NCBI GenBank assembly: GCA_031390755.1
Contig: JANMTS010000047.1
Location: forward strand, 35,359-99,358
Reading direction: 5' to 3'
Source: DATMER01 sp031390755
Lineage (GTDB): Bacteria > Acidobacteriota > Thermoanaerobaculia > Multivoradales > UBA5704
DNA: 64,000 bases
Positions 30,902 through 43,010 of the stretch are shown here, piece by piece. Below the pieces are notes generated by a model. It had not been told where the DNA came from, ran no database searches, and saw only the letters and a program-made list of their open reading frames with translations. The number at the start of each line of letters is the position of its first letter. Within the stretch, counting starts at the first letter, position 1. Position numbers and translations under genes: made by a program.

Positions 30902-31780
30902 ATGCCCCTGCTTCCCAACAACTTCGGCCTGCTGGAGCCCGAATCCAGCGACTACGCGACCAGCCGCGTCGCGGTTCTGCCGGTGCCGTTCGAGCGCACG
31001 ACATCCTATGGCAAGGGAACCTCGGCGGGGCCGGCCGCGATCATCCGCGCCTCGCAGAGCATGGAGCTCTACGACGAGGAGCTGGGTGCCGAGCCCTACA
31101 CCCAGGGCATCACCACGCTCACCCCGTTCCTGCCCGAGGCCTACGACATGGCCGAAGCCATGGCCGAGCTCGAAGCCGAGGCGCTCGTTCATCTGGAGCG
31201 CGGCAAGTTCCTCGTGACCCTGGGCGGAGAGCATAGCCTGTCGCAGGCGCCTGTGCGCGCCACGAAAGCGGTTCATGAGACGATCGGCGTCGTCCAGTTC
31301 GACGCCCATTTCGATCTGCGCGAGGAGTTCGAGGGCACGCCCTACAGCCACGCGAGCGTCATGAAGCGGATCGTGGACGAGGGCATCCCGACGCTCTCGG
31401 TGGGCATCCGCTCGCTGTCGACCCCCGAGTCGCAGCTCATCCGCGAGCGCAAGCTGCCGGTGATCTGGGGTCATCAGCTCGACCGCGCGGAGGAGCTGTT
31501 CCCGGCCATGCTCGCGGCGCTTCCTGAGAAAATCTATCTGACCTTCGACATCGACTACTTCGATCCCTCCCTGGTCCCCGCCACCGGCACGCCGGAGCCC
31601 GGGGGCGGCCTCTGGTATCCGACCCTGCGGATGCTCCGGCATCTCTTCCAGACCAAGACGGTCGTCGCCATGGACATGGTCGAGCTGGCGCCAGTCGGCA
31701 ACCTGCCCGCGAGCGACTTCCTTACGGCGAAGCTGATCTACAAGTGCCTGGGGTATCTGCAGGAGGCGGAGGCCCGGTAA
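30902..31780 (+). CDS. speB: Ureohydrolase, agmatinase type
   Basis: The 292-aa protein belongs to the arginase/agmatinase family. Its binuclear manganese site is complete: His in GGEHSL, DAHFD (Asp-x-His-x-Asp) and the second acidic pair DIDYFDPS. SYGKGTSAGPAAIIRAS near the N-terminus and length fit agmatinases, which turn agmatine into putrescine and urea. Formimidoylglutamase or guanidinobutyrase cannot be excluded without alignment. The gene is monocistronic with its own promoter, divergent from cobB and convergent with the metzincin gene. Confidence 0.9.
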   Translation: MPLLPNNFGLLEPESSDYATSRVAVLPVPFERTTSYGKGTSAGPAAIIRASQSMELYDEELGAEPYTQGITTLTPFLPEAYDMAEAMAELEAEALVHLERGKFLVTLGGEHSLSQAPVRATKAVHETIGVVQFDAHFDLREEFEGTPYSHASVMKRIVDEGIPTLSVGIRSLSTPESQLIRERKLPVIWGHQLDRAEELFPAMLAALPEKIYLTFDIDYFDPSLVPATGTPEPGGGLWYPTLRMLRHLFQTKTVVAMDMVELAPVGNLPASDFLTAKLIYKCLGYLQEAEAR

Positions 31781-31806
31781 GCCGGACGCCCGCCCCGCGC
31801 AGATCG

Positions 31807-33783
31807 TCAGGTCTTTTCGAGCAGTGCGTTCACCTGCGCGTTGATGGCCTTGAGCACGTGCCCCTGGAAAAGAGGATTGTCCTTCTCCCGGACTTCTCTC
31901 CGCGCCGCGATCTGATTCGGAATCGGCTCCAGCGTCGCCCGCGCTCCTCGTTTGTCCTTGGCTGCGATCTGCCGTTCGGCGAGATGCCTCATCGTGCGGC
32001 TGAAGGTGATGTTGTTGATCTCCGACCGTCCCGAGACAAAAGCGTCGACCATCGGCTGCAGGATCTCCTGAGCGCCGCGGATGTCACACCGCCTCCGATG
32101 GAGGGCCCCGGAGGGCTCGATGGTCTTGAACTCGCGAGCCCGGTTGGAGCCCTGGACCATGCGCGCGTAGCTCGCGAATGGATGAGCGCTATGGTACTCG
32201 ATGATCTGATTGAGCGCGCTATTCCCAGCCTCCAGACCATCGGAGCCTCTGAAGGCGATGAGCTGGCCCTGCTCCTCGCCGAGGATCAGGCCGGCGACCT
32301 CGTCGTCCTCGCGGGTGAAGGGCGAGCGGATCCGCAGCGGTAGCACGTTCGAAACGATGAGCGAGTCGTTGGGCGCGGTGTACACTGCTCGGATCTGGTA
32401 GATCCCGGGCTGGGTGAAGTAGAAACCTGGCTTCCCGAATCCGAGATATGCGCTGTCGTAGACCGCCGGCCTGTCCTCGTCCAGTGTGAGGGTCTCAAGG
32501 GCCGTGCGTCGGCGAAACAGCGGCTGGAAACGAGCTCTTCCTCCGCCCGGACCTTGAATCAGGATCTGGACGAATCCTTGCCTGGGGTGGAGATGAGGAT
32601 GAATCTCGACTGCGTCTTCCCCTTTCCAAGAAAGTCGGATGTCCACCCAGACCGGTTCTCCGAAGTCGAGCGCCGCAGGGGCTTCCAGTCGAAGCTGAAG
32701 ATCTGAAGCCTCATCGAGCATCCCGTGGAACACCGAGTCCGAGTCGTGGAGTTCGGTTCCCCCTTCGAACCTGCGGCCTCCCGGTATGATGTCGTGCAGG
32801 AAAGCATGGCGCAGGTGGCCCAGCTCGTAGTAGTCGAACGCCAAGGGAAAAGTTCTCCAATACTGGGGAGCTCCTCCTGGTTGAATCTCCTTCGGATAGT
32901 TCATCCAGGACAGTGTCTGCGAGCGGGGTCCCGGGAGAAGCGGCGACACTTCGAAGGCATGAGGAAGGTTCAGACAATGGCCAAGCTCATGGATGCAACT
33001 ACGCAGTTGCTCCTTTTGCTTTCGGCGACTCGGAGCCGGATCATTCACCGTTCGCTCGTAGAACACGGCACAGCCTTGCCGATGAAGACCCTGCGTGTCG
33101 AACATGACGCCGTCGGTTCCGGCCTTCTCGTGCTTGAAAGCGTGCAAAAACCACAGCTTCCAGGCCGGGTTCGTTGCATCCAGCCCCTGGAACGCATTCA
33201 CCATGGCTAGGTTGAGCTCGGCATCGCTCCAACTATCGCCAGGAGGCAGGGGAACGGAAGCGGGAGGCTCGCTCGCCGGCCGCAGCTCAACCCCCGCTTC
33301 CTCGAAAGCCTTCGCGATGGTCAGGAGGCGCGCCGGTGCCTCAGGAGGTTGGTTTCTGGTTTGGAGGAGCCTGAACGGCTCAACCTGAGCCTCAATGTCC
33401 TCCTTGATCTCGATCGTCCTGAAAAAGCCTGACTCGAAATCGCAGAGGATCTCTTCCTCGACCGTTCCATTGCCGCGAAGCCGTTGCCACATAGCGGAAA
33501 CAGGGTTTGGTGACGCCGGGATCCGAAAGATCACGACACGGATCATCCGGTCCGGCCCCCCTGTCGAGAAGCGGGCCATGCCCTGAAACAGGGTCGAATC
33601 GCCTCCTGGCGACACATCCATGACGAACGAGTAGTCGAGCGCTCTGCCATTGGAGATGCGAAACACGTCGCCACTGATGCGTTTTGTGAGACGGGGATCT
33701 TCGACATCCACACGCAACTCCACCTGCTTCCCTGCCGAGGTTCCACGATACCGACCGCTGATCACTCGACTACCCGGTTGCAT
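31807..33783 (-). CDS. Metzincin-like zinc metalloprotease (operon with CHAT)
   Basis: The 658-aa protein carries HELGHCLNLPH at 265-275, the HExxHxxxxxH zinc motif of metzincins, with Asn where Gly is usual. A Met-turn, SWMNYP, has Met294 about 20 residues later. There is no N-terminal signal peptide. Beta-rich regions precede (1-150) and follow (about 370-500) the catalytic core, including FYFTQPGIYQIRAVYTAP, which looks like an Ig/C2-type module; the C-terminus is helical and basic. It is the third gene of a minus-strand operon, 12 bp after the 313-aa gene and downstream of the lipoprotein CHAT gene. The substrate is unknown. Confidence 0.72.
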   Translation of the reverse strand: MQPGSRVISGRYRGTSAGKQVELRVDVEDPRLTKRISGDVFRISNGRALDYSFVMDVSPGGDSTLFQGMARFSTGGPDRMIRVVIFRIPASPNPVSAMWQRLRGNGTVEEEILCDFESGFFRTIEIKEDIEAQVEPFRLLQTRNQPPEAPARLLTIAKAFEEAGVELRPASEPPASVPLPPGDSWSDAELNLAMVNAFQGLDATNPAWKLWFLHAFKHEKAGTDGVMFDTQGLHRQGCAVFYERTVNDPAPSRRKQKEQLRSCIHELGHCLNLPHAFEVSPLLPGPRSQTLSWMNYPKEIQPGGAPQYWRTFPLAFDYYELGHLRHAFLHDIIPGGRRFEGGTELHDSDSVFHGMLDEASDLQLRLEAPAALDFGEPVWVDIRLSWKGEDAVEIHPHLHPRQGFVQILIQGPGGGRARFQPLFRRRTALETLTLDEDRPAVYDSAYLGFGKPGFYFTQPGIYQIRAVYTAPNDSLIVSNVLPLRIRSPFTREDDEVAGLILGEEQGQLIAFRGSDGLEAGNSALNQIIEYHSAHPFASYARMVQGSNRAREFKTIEPSGALHRRRCDIRGAQEILQPMVDAFVSGRSEINNITFSRTMRHLAERQIAAKDKRGARATLEPIPNQIAARREVREKDNPLFQGHVLKAINAQVNALLEKT

Positions 33784-33795
33784 GACATGTTCTCC

Positions 33796-34737
33796 TTAGG
33801 CGGCCGGCCGGAGAGTCAATCCGGTGGGAGGGCAGAGGCTGGGATTCTTTACGTTGGTGCCGCCGGGTACCGGCTGCTTCGGAAAACGCCGTACCTGGCC
33901 CACAAGCACGTCCTCTGAGAGGAGCTGGTAGAAGACCTCGAAGTCAGCCACCTCCTGAACCGGCATCAGTTCCTCGGGGACTCCGAGAAGGCGACCGATC
34001 TCCCGGTTCTGAATGCGGATCTCCAGGAGTTGCGGGCTCTTGACAGGCGACAACACGAGGCGCTGTTCCTTGCCCTTCGGATCCCGGCCAACCAGAACAA
34101 CTGGCCCCTCGACACTTTCGAAGTCGAGCGCCATCTCGAGGGCAATTTGCTGGCGGTAGGGATTGCTCGGGTCGAGCGGGTGGAATTCGCAGACCTTCTC
34201 ACTACGCTTCGAAACCCTGAGGAAGCCCTCGTCGATCCGCAACCGGGCAAGGATCGCCGTATCCTCCTTGAGAGAGAGAGCCTGGGTCAGAACTTTCGGG
34301 TCGAGCAAGGCTGCGGGTGAGGCCTTGTCGATCCTTGCCAGCCAGCGGAGGGAGTCCTCGTCCCGGCTGGTCGCCTGCTCCTGCCGATCATCCGGCTGCC
34401 TGTCCCGTCCAGGAAGCCGGAGGCCTTTCCTCACCTTCTGGTTCATGTCGAAGGAGATCTCTTCACCGATCAACATGCAGGCTCCCTTGCCGAGCTCCGT
34501 CCTCTCCAGATCAGCCCGCCTCGGGCTCTGTGGGTGGAGGTCGCACAGGTCGAACTCCACCATGGGATAGTGCGGCTCCAGGACGCCTGAGTCGACGACC
34601 GTCGACAGCGACTGCGGATTGAGGAGGTTCTGCAGAAGAACCGTCACCTCCGTAGGCGGAGTGTCGAAGTCGTCGAACGGCCGATTCGGAACGAACGCAC
34701 AAAGTCCGGAGAACAGCACACGCAGTGTGTAGCTCAT
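33796..34737 (-). CDS. 313-aa protein of unknown function between CHAT and metzincin genes
   Basis: The protein starts at an ATG preceded by AAGGGGG. It is soluble, without signal or membrane helices. The N-terminal SYTLRVLFSGLCAFVPN stretch and PPTEVTVLLQNL suggest a beta-rich domain. A polar, Arg/Asp-rich linker lies in the middle (about 105-130), and the second half has several regular strands (GPVVLVGRDPKGKEQRLVLSP). I do not recognise the family. Tight spacing (25 bp after CHAT, 12 bp before the metzincin) indicates cotranscription, so a role as adaptor, substrate or inhibitor is plausible but unproven. Confidence 0.7.
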   Translation of the reverse strand: MSYTLRVLFSGLCAFVPNRPFDDFDTPPTEVTVLLQNLLNPQSLSTVVDSGVLEPHYPMVEFDLCDLHPQSPRRADLERTELGKGACMLIGEEISFDMNQKVRKGLRLPGRDRQPDDRQEQATSRDEDSLRWLARIDKASPAALLDPKVLTQALSLKEDTAILARLRIDEGFLRVSKRSEKVCEFHPLDPSNPYRQQIALEMALDFESVEGPVVLVGRDPKGKEQRLVLSPVKSPQLLEIRIQNREIGRLLGVPEELMPVQEVADFEVFYQLLSEDVLVGQVRRFPKQPVPGGTNVKNPSLCPPTGLTLRPAA

Positions 34738-34762
34738 CTGAGGCCCCCTTCTGTCCTGGTTG

Positions 34763-37700
34763 TCAGTGTCTGACTGGCGAAACGACGCTTCCCTCGAACA
34801 CCTCGAAGGCTCCCCAGGCTTTGGGGGCGCTTGCCGCGGGGTCCGGGTCGTGGAGCAGAGCGAGCTGCGCTTCCCGCAAGGCGCTGGCAGGGTCGCCGTG
34901 GGCGAGAAGCGTTTGATGGAAGAGCGTGAAGAGCTTGGAGGTCAGCCGGTCGTCGACCTCCCAGAGGCTGGCGACGATGGTGGGCACGCCGGCAGTCTGA
35001 AACGCGCGAGCCAGGTTGGTGACCCCCTCGTTGCTGCCCCGGGGGATCGCGCCCGTGCTGCAGGCCGAGAGCACCACCAGGTCCGTCTTCCTTAGGTCGA
35101 GCCGGTAGAGGTCCGAGGCTCGGAGAACGCTCGGTCCGCCGTCCTCACGGCGGGCGAGGAGCAGCATCGAGAGGAACGGGTTGCGATCGTCCGCCACGGC
35201 GTGACCCGAGAAGTGGATCCAGCGCGCGTCCGGCGCCTTGGCGAGAAACGGCGTCACTCCAGCGTCCTTTCCGGACAACAGATCGCTTTGCGGATAGAGC
35301 GCGGCCACCGCCCTCCCCTCCTCGCCGGCCCCGTCCAGGGACTTCAAGGTGGGATCGATCGTCCGGTCGAAGTCGGGGCTGGCGATCACCAGAGCGCGAT
35401 CCTGCCTTCCTGGCCGTTCCGGTCTCGGCTTCGACGAGACTGCGTTGACGTAGAGCGACGCGCTCGGGGCGACGGTGATCCGGCGGCTTTCCATCAGGAA
35501 GCGGCCGGTCCTCGAATCCCGCAGAGCCGAGAACGGAATGGCATGCAGGGCCTTGTCCGGCACGAAGACCAGGTTTGACTCCGGAACCGTCCCCAGCCAG
35601 GGACGCACCAGAAGATCGAAGAGCTCGGACAGCGAATCCTTCCTCTCTCGCACGCGCCGAACGAGATCCTCGAGGCCGGCACGCTCCACGCGCTGTTCCA
35701 GGAACCGCATTTCGCCACCTCGGAGGATCCAGACGAAGAGCCGGTCGTCCTGCACCGAGAACTGCACGAGGGCCGTGTCCGAGGGCAGGAGCCGCCTCAA
35801 CGTCGTCGACGAGAGCGGGGGTTGCCGGAAAGGGGACATCGCCCTCCCCGGGAGCACCAGGGAGCGATTGCGGTCGGCGTAGGTGAACGCCAGCTCGGGG
35901 CTCCGCTTCTCCATCGCCTGGAACGCGATCATCTCGTCGGCCAGCTCCGCCCCACGTTCGAGAAAGGCGAGACGAGGCTTCTCTTCCGAAAGGTTTTTCT
36001 CAAGGCCTTCCCAGAGGCGAAAACCGGCTTGAAGGTCCGCTTCGGCTGCATCCAGATCCTTGAGGAGGCGGTAGGCCCGGGCTCGGGTGCGGCGAACGGC
36101 AAGCTGGAGGATGCGCGGCCCGGATTGGTCGTAAAAATCCAGGGCGGATGTCAGAAGCTCGACGGCCTTCGCCGGATCGGTGGCGACCTCGAGCTCGCCT
36201 TCGATCCTCGACACGTGGGCGACGCTCTGCCGGCGCATCTCCAGATCGGTGATGCCCAGAGCCGTCTGCCGTGCGAGGTGGAGATCCTCGCGCGCCCCGT
36301 TCAGGCGCCCGACCCTCCCCCGGATCCCGGCGCGGCGGGACAGAGCGTCCGTCAAATCGAGGGGACGGCTCGAGAAAGCTTCCCGCCGGACCAGCTCGTC
36401 CTGAAACAGAAGGGCGATCTCCGGCTTCCCTTCTTCCAGGACGGCATCGGCGACGATCCGGGTGGCGCGGCTCGAACCCGCCACGCTGCGGGTCTGCCGG
36501 AGCGCTTGATAGCCATGCACCCAGGCTTCCCGCCTCAGGCCAAGCAGCTCCAGGCTCTCCGCTTCCAGTGCATGGACCTCGGCCGTGGTCCGGGTTTCCC
36601 CCGTCTTCTCCAGGAGAGCCAGCGCTTCGTCATAGGCGCGCAGAGCCTCCAGCAGCTTCCCGTCCGAGGACAGGCCCAGCCCTTCGATCCAGGAGAGGTG
36701 CGCACGGAGGATGGGGTATGTCGCCGGAGGCACTCCGGGTTTCATCTGTTGGACCGACCGAAGAGCACTGGCGGAACGGCCGTTCGCATAGTCGAGGGAC
36801 GCCGAGACGAAGGCCGCACGGGCGGCGAACGGACTGCCGCCGGCCTCGAAGCTCGTGCGGGCCCTATCCAACGCCGCGTGAGCAGGCCCGACCTCGCGCC
36901 TCCTGTAGAGCTGATGTCCTTCCCGGAAGGCTTTGTGCCCTTCGACGAGACGGCTCCGGCGTGGGCTCGAAGGCGATTCCCGCTCGATCGCGGCGACGGC
37001 GTCCCGCACCAGGGTCTCGCCCTGCCTCGCCGCGAGCGCGTCTCCGGCGAGATGGAGGACGCGGAGCAGGCGGTCGGCCGTGATCCGGTCTCCCCGTTCC
37101 TCGGTGTCGGCCCAATCCGCGAAGAGCTCGTTCTCGACGGCTTCCCGCACGGCCTGGGGGTCGCGGCGGACAAGCTCCCGGATCTCTCGTTCGCCGGCCC
37201 CCTGCCGGAGCCGCGGGAGCGGGTCGACCCGGGTCTCGCCCCGACGCGCAGCCTCGATCGCCGCCTTGCGGCTCTTCGCCTCGGCCGCCCAGGGGGACGA
37301 GTCATCCTGCCGTAGATAGTCGTCCCACGCGGCCATGGCTTCGACGTCGAGGAACAGAAGCTCCCTTGCCAGAGCCCGGTTGAAGAGAGCCTCGGGCGAG
37401 GTGGGTGCCACCTTGACCGCCTTCTCGGCGGCCTCGACACTCAGAAGAAGATCGAAGGGATCGTTGCGGCGCTGCGAACGGACGATGTACGCGGCGGCGA
37501 GATCGCTCATCGCTCCGGCATTGCCGGGGCTGTCCCGGACCTGATCCTCGAGATCCGCGACGACCGAGTCGCTGTGATCCTCATCCCGCTGGGCAAGGCG
37601 GACGTTCCGATGGGCCGCCAGGGGCTCGCTCGAAGCCGGTCCACGGTTCACCGGCTCCGAGGACTTTGCTGGCTTCGGCGGCGCGGACGGCGCGGTGATG

Positions 37701-37903
37701 GGCGCGCAGCGCGGTTCGGGAACGAGGTCGGGATGGGGGTCGGGATGGCAAGGCGCGTAGGCCACGCCCAGGAGGCGCGGCTCCACAGGCCTCTGCATCG
37801 ACTCCGCAGGAGCCGGGGAAGGTCGGTCCGACCTGCCGCATGCGGTCAGGGTAAGACTGGCGGCTCCGATCGACACCGCCAGAACGGCCTGCGAAACCTT
37901 CAT
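34763..37903 (-). CDS. Lipoprotein TPR-CHAT protease
   Basis: The 1046-aa protein starts MKVSQAVLAVSIGAASLTL with a lipobox LTAC, so it is probably a lipid-anchored exported protein. A polar, Pro-rich linker (about 25-100) follows, then a long TPR-like helical region (about 110-700) and a C-terminal CHAT domain. Catalytic residues are present: HFSGH at 897-901 (His901) and SAC ending at Cys948, with NEGVTNLARAF after it. Unlike the two CHAT proteins at 3-9 kb it lacks a C-terminal transmembrane helix and any adjacent small peptide gene. It heads an operon with the 313-aa protein and the metzincin. The open frame extends further upstream, but the lipoprotein signal decides the start. Confidence 0.87.
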   Translation of the reverse strand: MKVSQAVLAVSIGAASLTLTACGRSDRPSPAPAESMQRPVEPRLLGVAYAPCHPDPHPDLVPEPRCAPITAPSAPPKPAKSSEPVNRGPASSEPLAAHRNVRLAQRDEDHSDSVVADLEDQVRDSPGNAGAMSDLAAAYIVRSQRRNDPFDLLLSVEAAEKAVKVAPTSPEALFNRALARELLFLDVEAMAAWDDYLRQDDSSPWAAEAKSRKAAIEAARRGETRVDPLPRLRQGAGEREIRELVRRDPQAVREAVENELFADWADTEERGDRITADRLLRVLHLAGDALAARQGETLVRDAVAAIERESPSSPRRSRLVEGHKAFREGHQLYRRREVGPAHAALDRARTSFEAGGSPFAARAAFVSASLDYANGRSASALRSVQQMKPGVPPATYPILRAHLSWIEGLGLSSDGKLLEALRAYDEALALLEKTGETRTTAEVHALEAESLELLGLRREAWVHGYQALRQTRSVAGSSRATRIVADAVLEEGKPEIALLFQDELVRREAFSSRPLDLTDALSRRAGIRGRVGRLNGAREDLHLARQTALGITDLEMRRQSVAHVSRIEGELEVATDPAKAVELLTSALDFYDQSGPRILQLAVRRTRARAYRLLKDLDAAEADLQAGFRLWEGLEKNLSEEKPRLAFLERGAELADEMIAFQAMEKRSPELAFTYADRNRSLVLPGRAMSPFRQPPLSSTTLRRLLPSDTALVQFSVQDDRLFVWILRGGEMRFLEQRVERAGLEDLVRRVRERKDSLSELFDLLVRPWLGTVPESNLVFVPDKALHAIPFSALRDSRTGRFLMESRRITVAPSASLYVNAVSSKPRPERPGRQDRALVIASPDFDRTIDPTLKSLDGAGEEGRAVAALYPQSDLLSGKDAGVTPFLAKAPDARWIHFSGHAVADDRNPFLSMLLLARREDGGPSVLRASDLYRLDLRKTDLVVLSACSTGAIPRGSNEGVTNLARAFQTAGVPTIVASLWEVDDRLTSKLFTLFHQTLLAHGDPASALREAQLALLHDPDPAASAPKAWGAFEVFEGSVVSPVRH

Positions 37904-38219
37904 CGATCCATCGCCGGCTTCGTCGCTCCACGCCATGGCGGCGAGGTCAACGATGCAAGCCTGCGCAACGCCTCCGTCTTCCTGTTTTGAGGAATGATCG
38001 TAGCAGAGCGGAGGCAACGCTGAGCAAGTCCGAGTCTGGGGTGTGGGATCAAGGTACATGGGGAGTCGACCTCTTGTCGGTTCGCCCCCAGTAGACGGAC
38101 TCCGCCCGCTCTTTTCCGGCCTTCCCAAGTCCCGGCTTCGCGCCATGAATCCCGGGTGGGCAGACCCTCCACCTGCCCGGAAAGAGCCAAAGCTCGGGGT
38201 CGTGTCGACTCTTCCTATT
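37904..38219. other. Intergenic region between mutL and the CHAT operon
   Basis: This 316-bp gap should contain the promoter of the minus-strand CHAT operon. I found only a weak TACGAT with a distant TTGCTC (19-bp spacing). A GGGCAG / CTGCCC inverted repeat near 38150-38180 lacks a T tract. Nothing else is recognisable. Confidence 0.35.
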
Positions 38220-40079
<1,860 letters not shown>

Positions 40080-40085
40080 CCGGGG

Positions 40086-40115
40086 ATTGTACAGGCGAAA
40101 AATATTCAGGTACAA
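40086..40115 (-). promoter_or_regulatory. Putative mutL promoter, possibly leaderless
   Basis: On the minus strand TTGTAC (40115-40110), an 18-bp spacer and TACAAT (40091-40086) precede the mutL ATG by 6 nt. Transcription would then begin at or next to the start codon, and no Shine-Dalgarno is visible. The -35 abuts the ppdK terminator tract. Confidence 0.45.
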
Positions 40116-40142
40116 AAAGGGCGCGGCTGAGGGAGCCGCGCC
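40114..40142 (-). terminator. Intrinsic terminator after ppdK
   Basis: On the minus strand the 9-bp stem GGCGCGGCT / AGCCGCGCC encloses a 5-nt loop and is followed by CTTTTT. It lies about 40 bp after the ppdK stop. Confidence 0.85.
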
Positions 40143-40183
40143 ACAAGGAGAGCGAACCGTCCGCCGGCTCCGCCCGTTGCTGT

Positions 40184-42913
<2,730 letters not shown>

Positions 42914-43010
42914 CGGGTTCTCCTCCCCTCGTCACGCAGCCGAATGGAGCCGCGTCCGCGCATGAGTTTAGACCGGAGAACCCGATTTCCCGCCACCCGA
43001 AGGGACGGGG

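Noticed and set aside
37980..38020. Promoter for the CHAT/metzincin operon
   Set aside because: TTGCTC and TACGAT are 19 bp apart and far from consensus; not strong enough to list.
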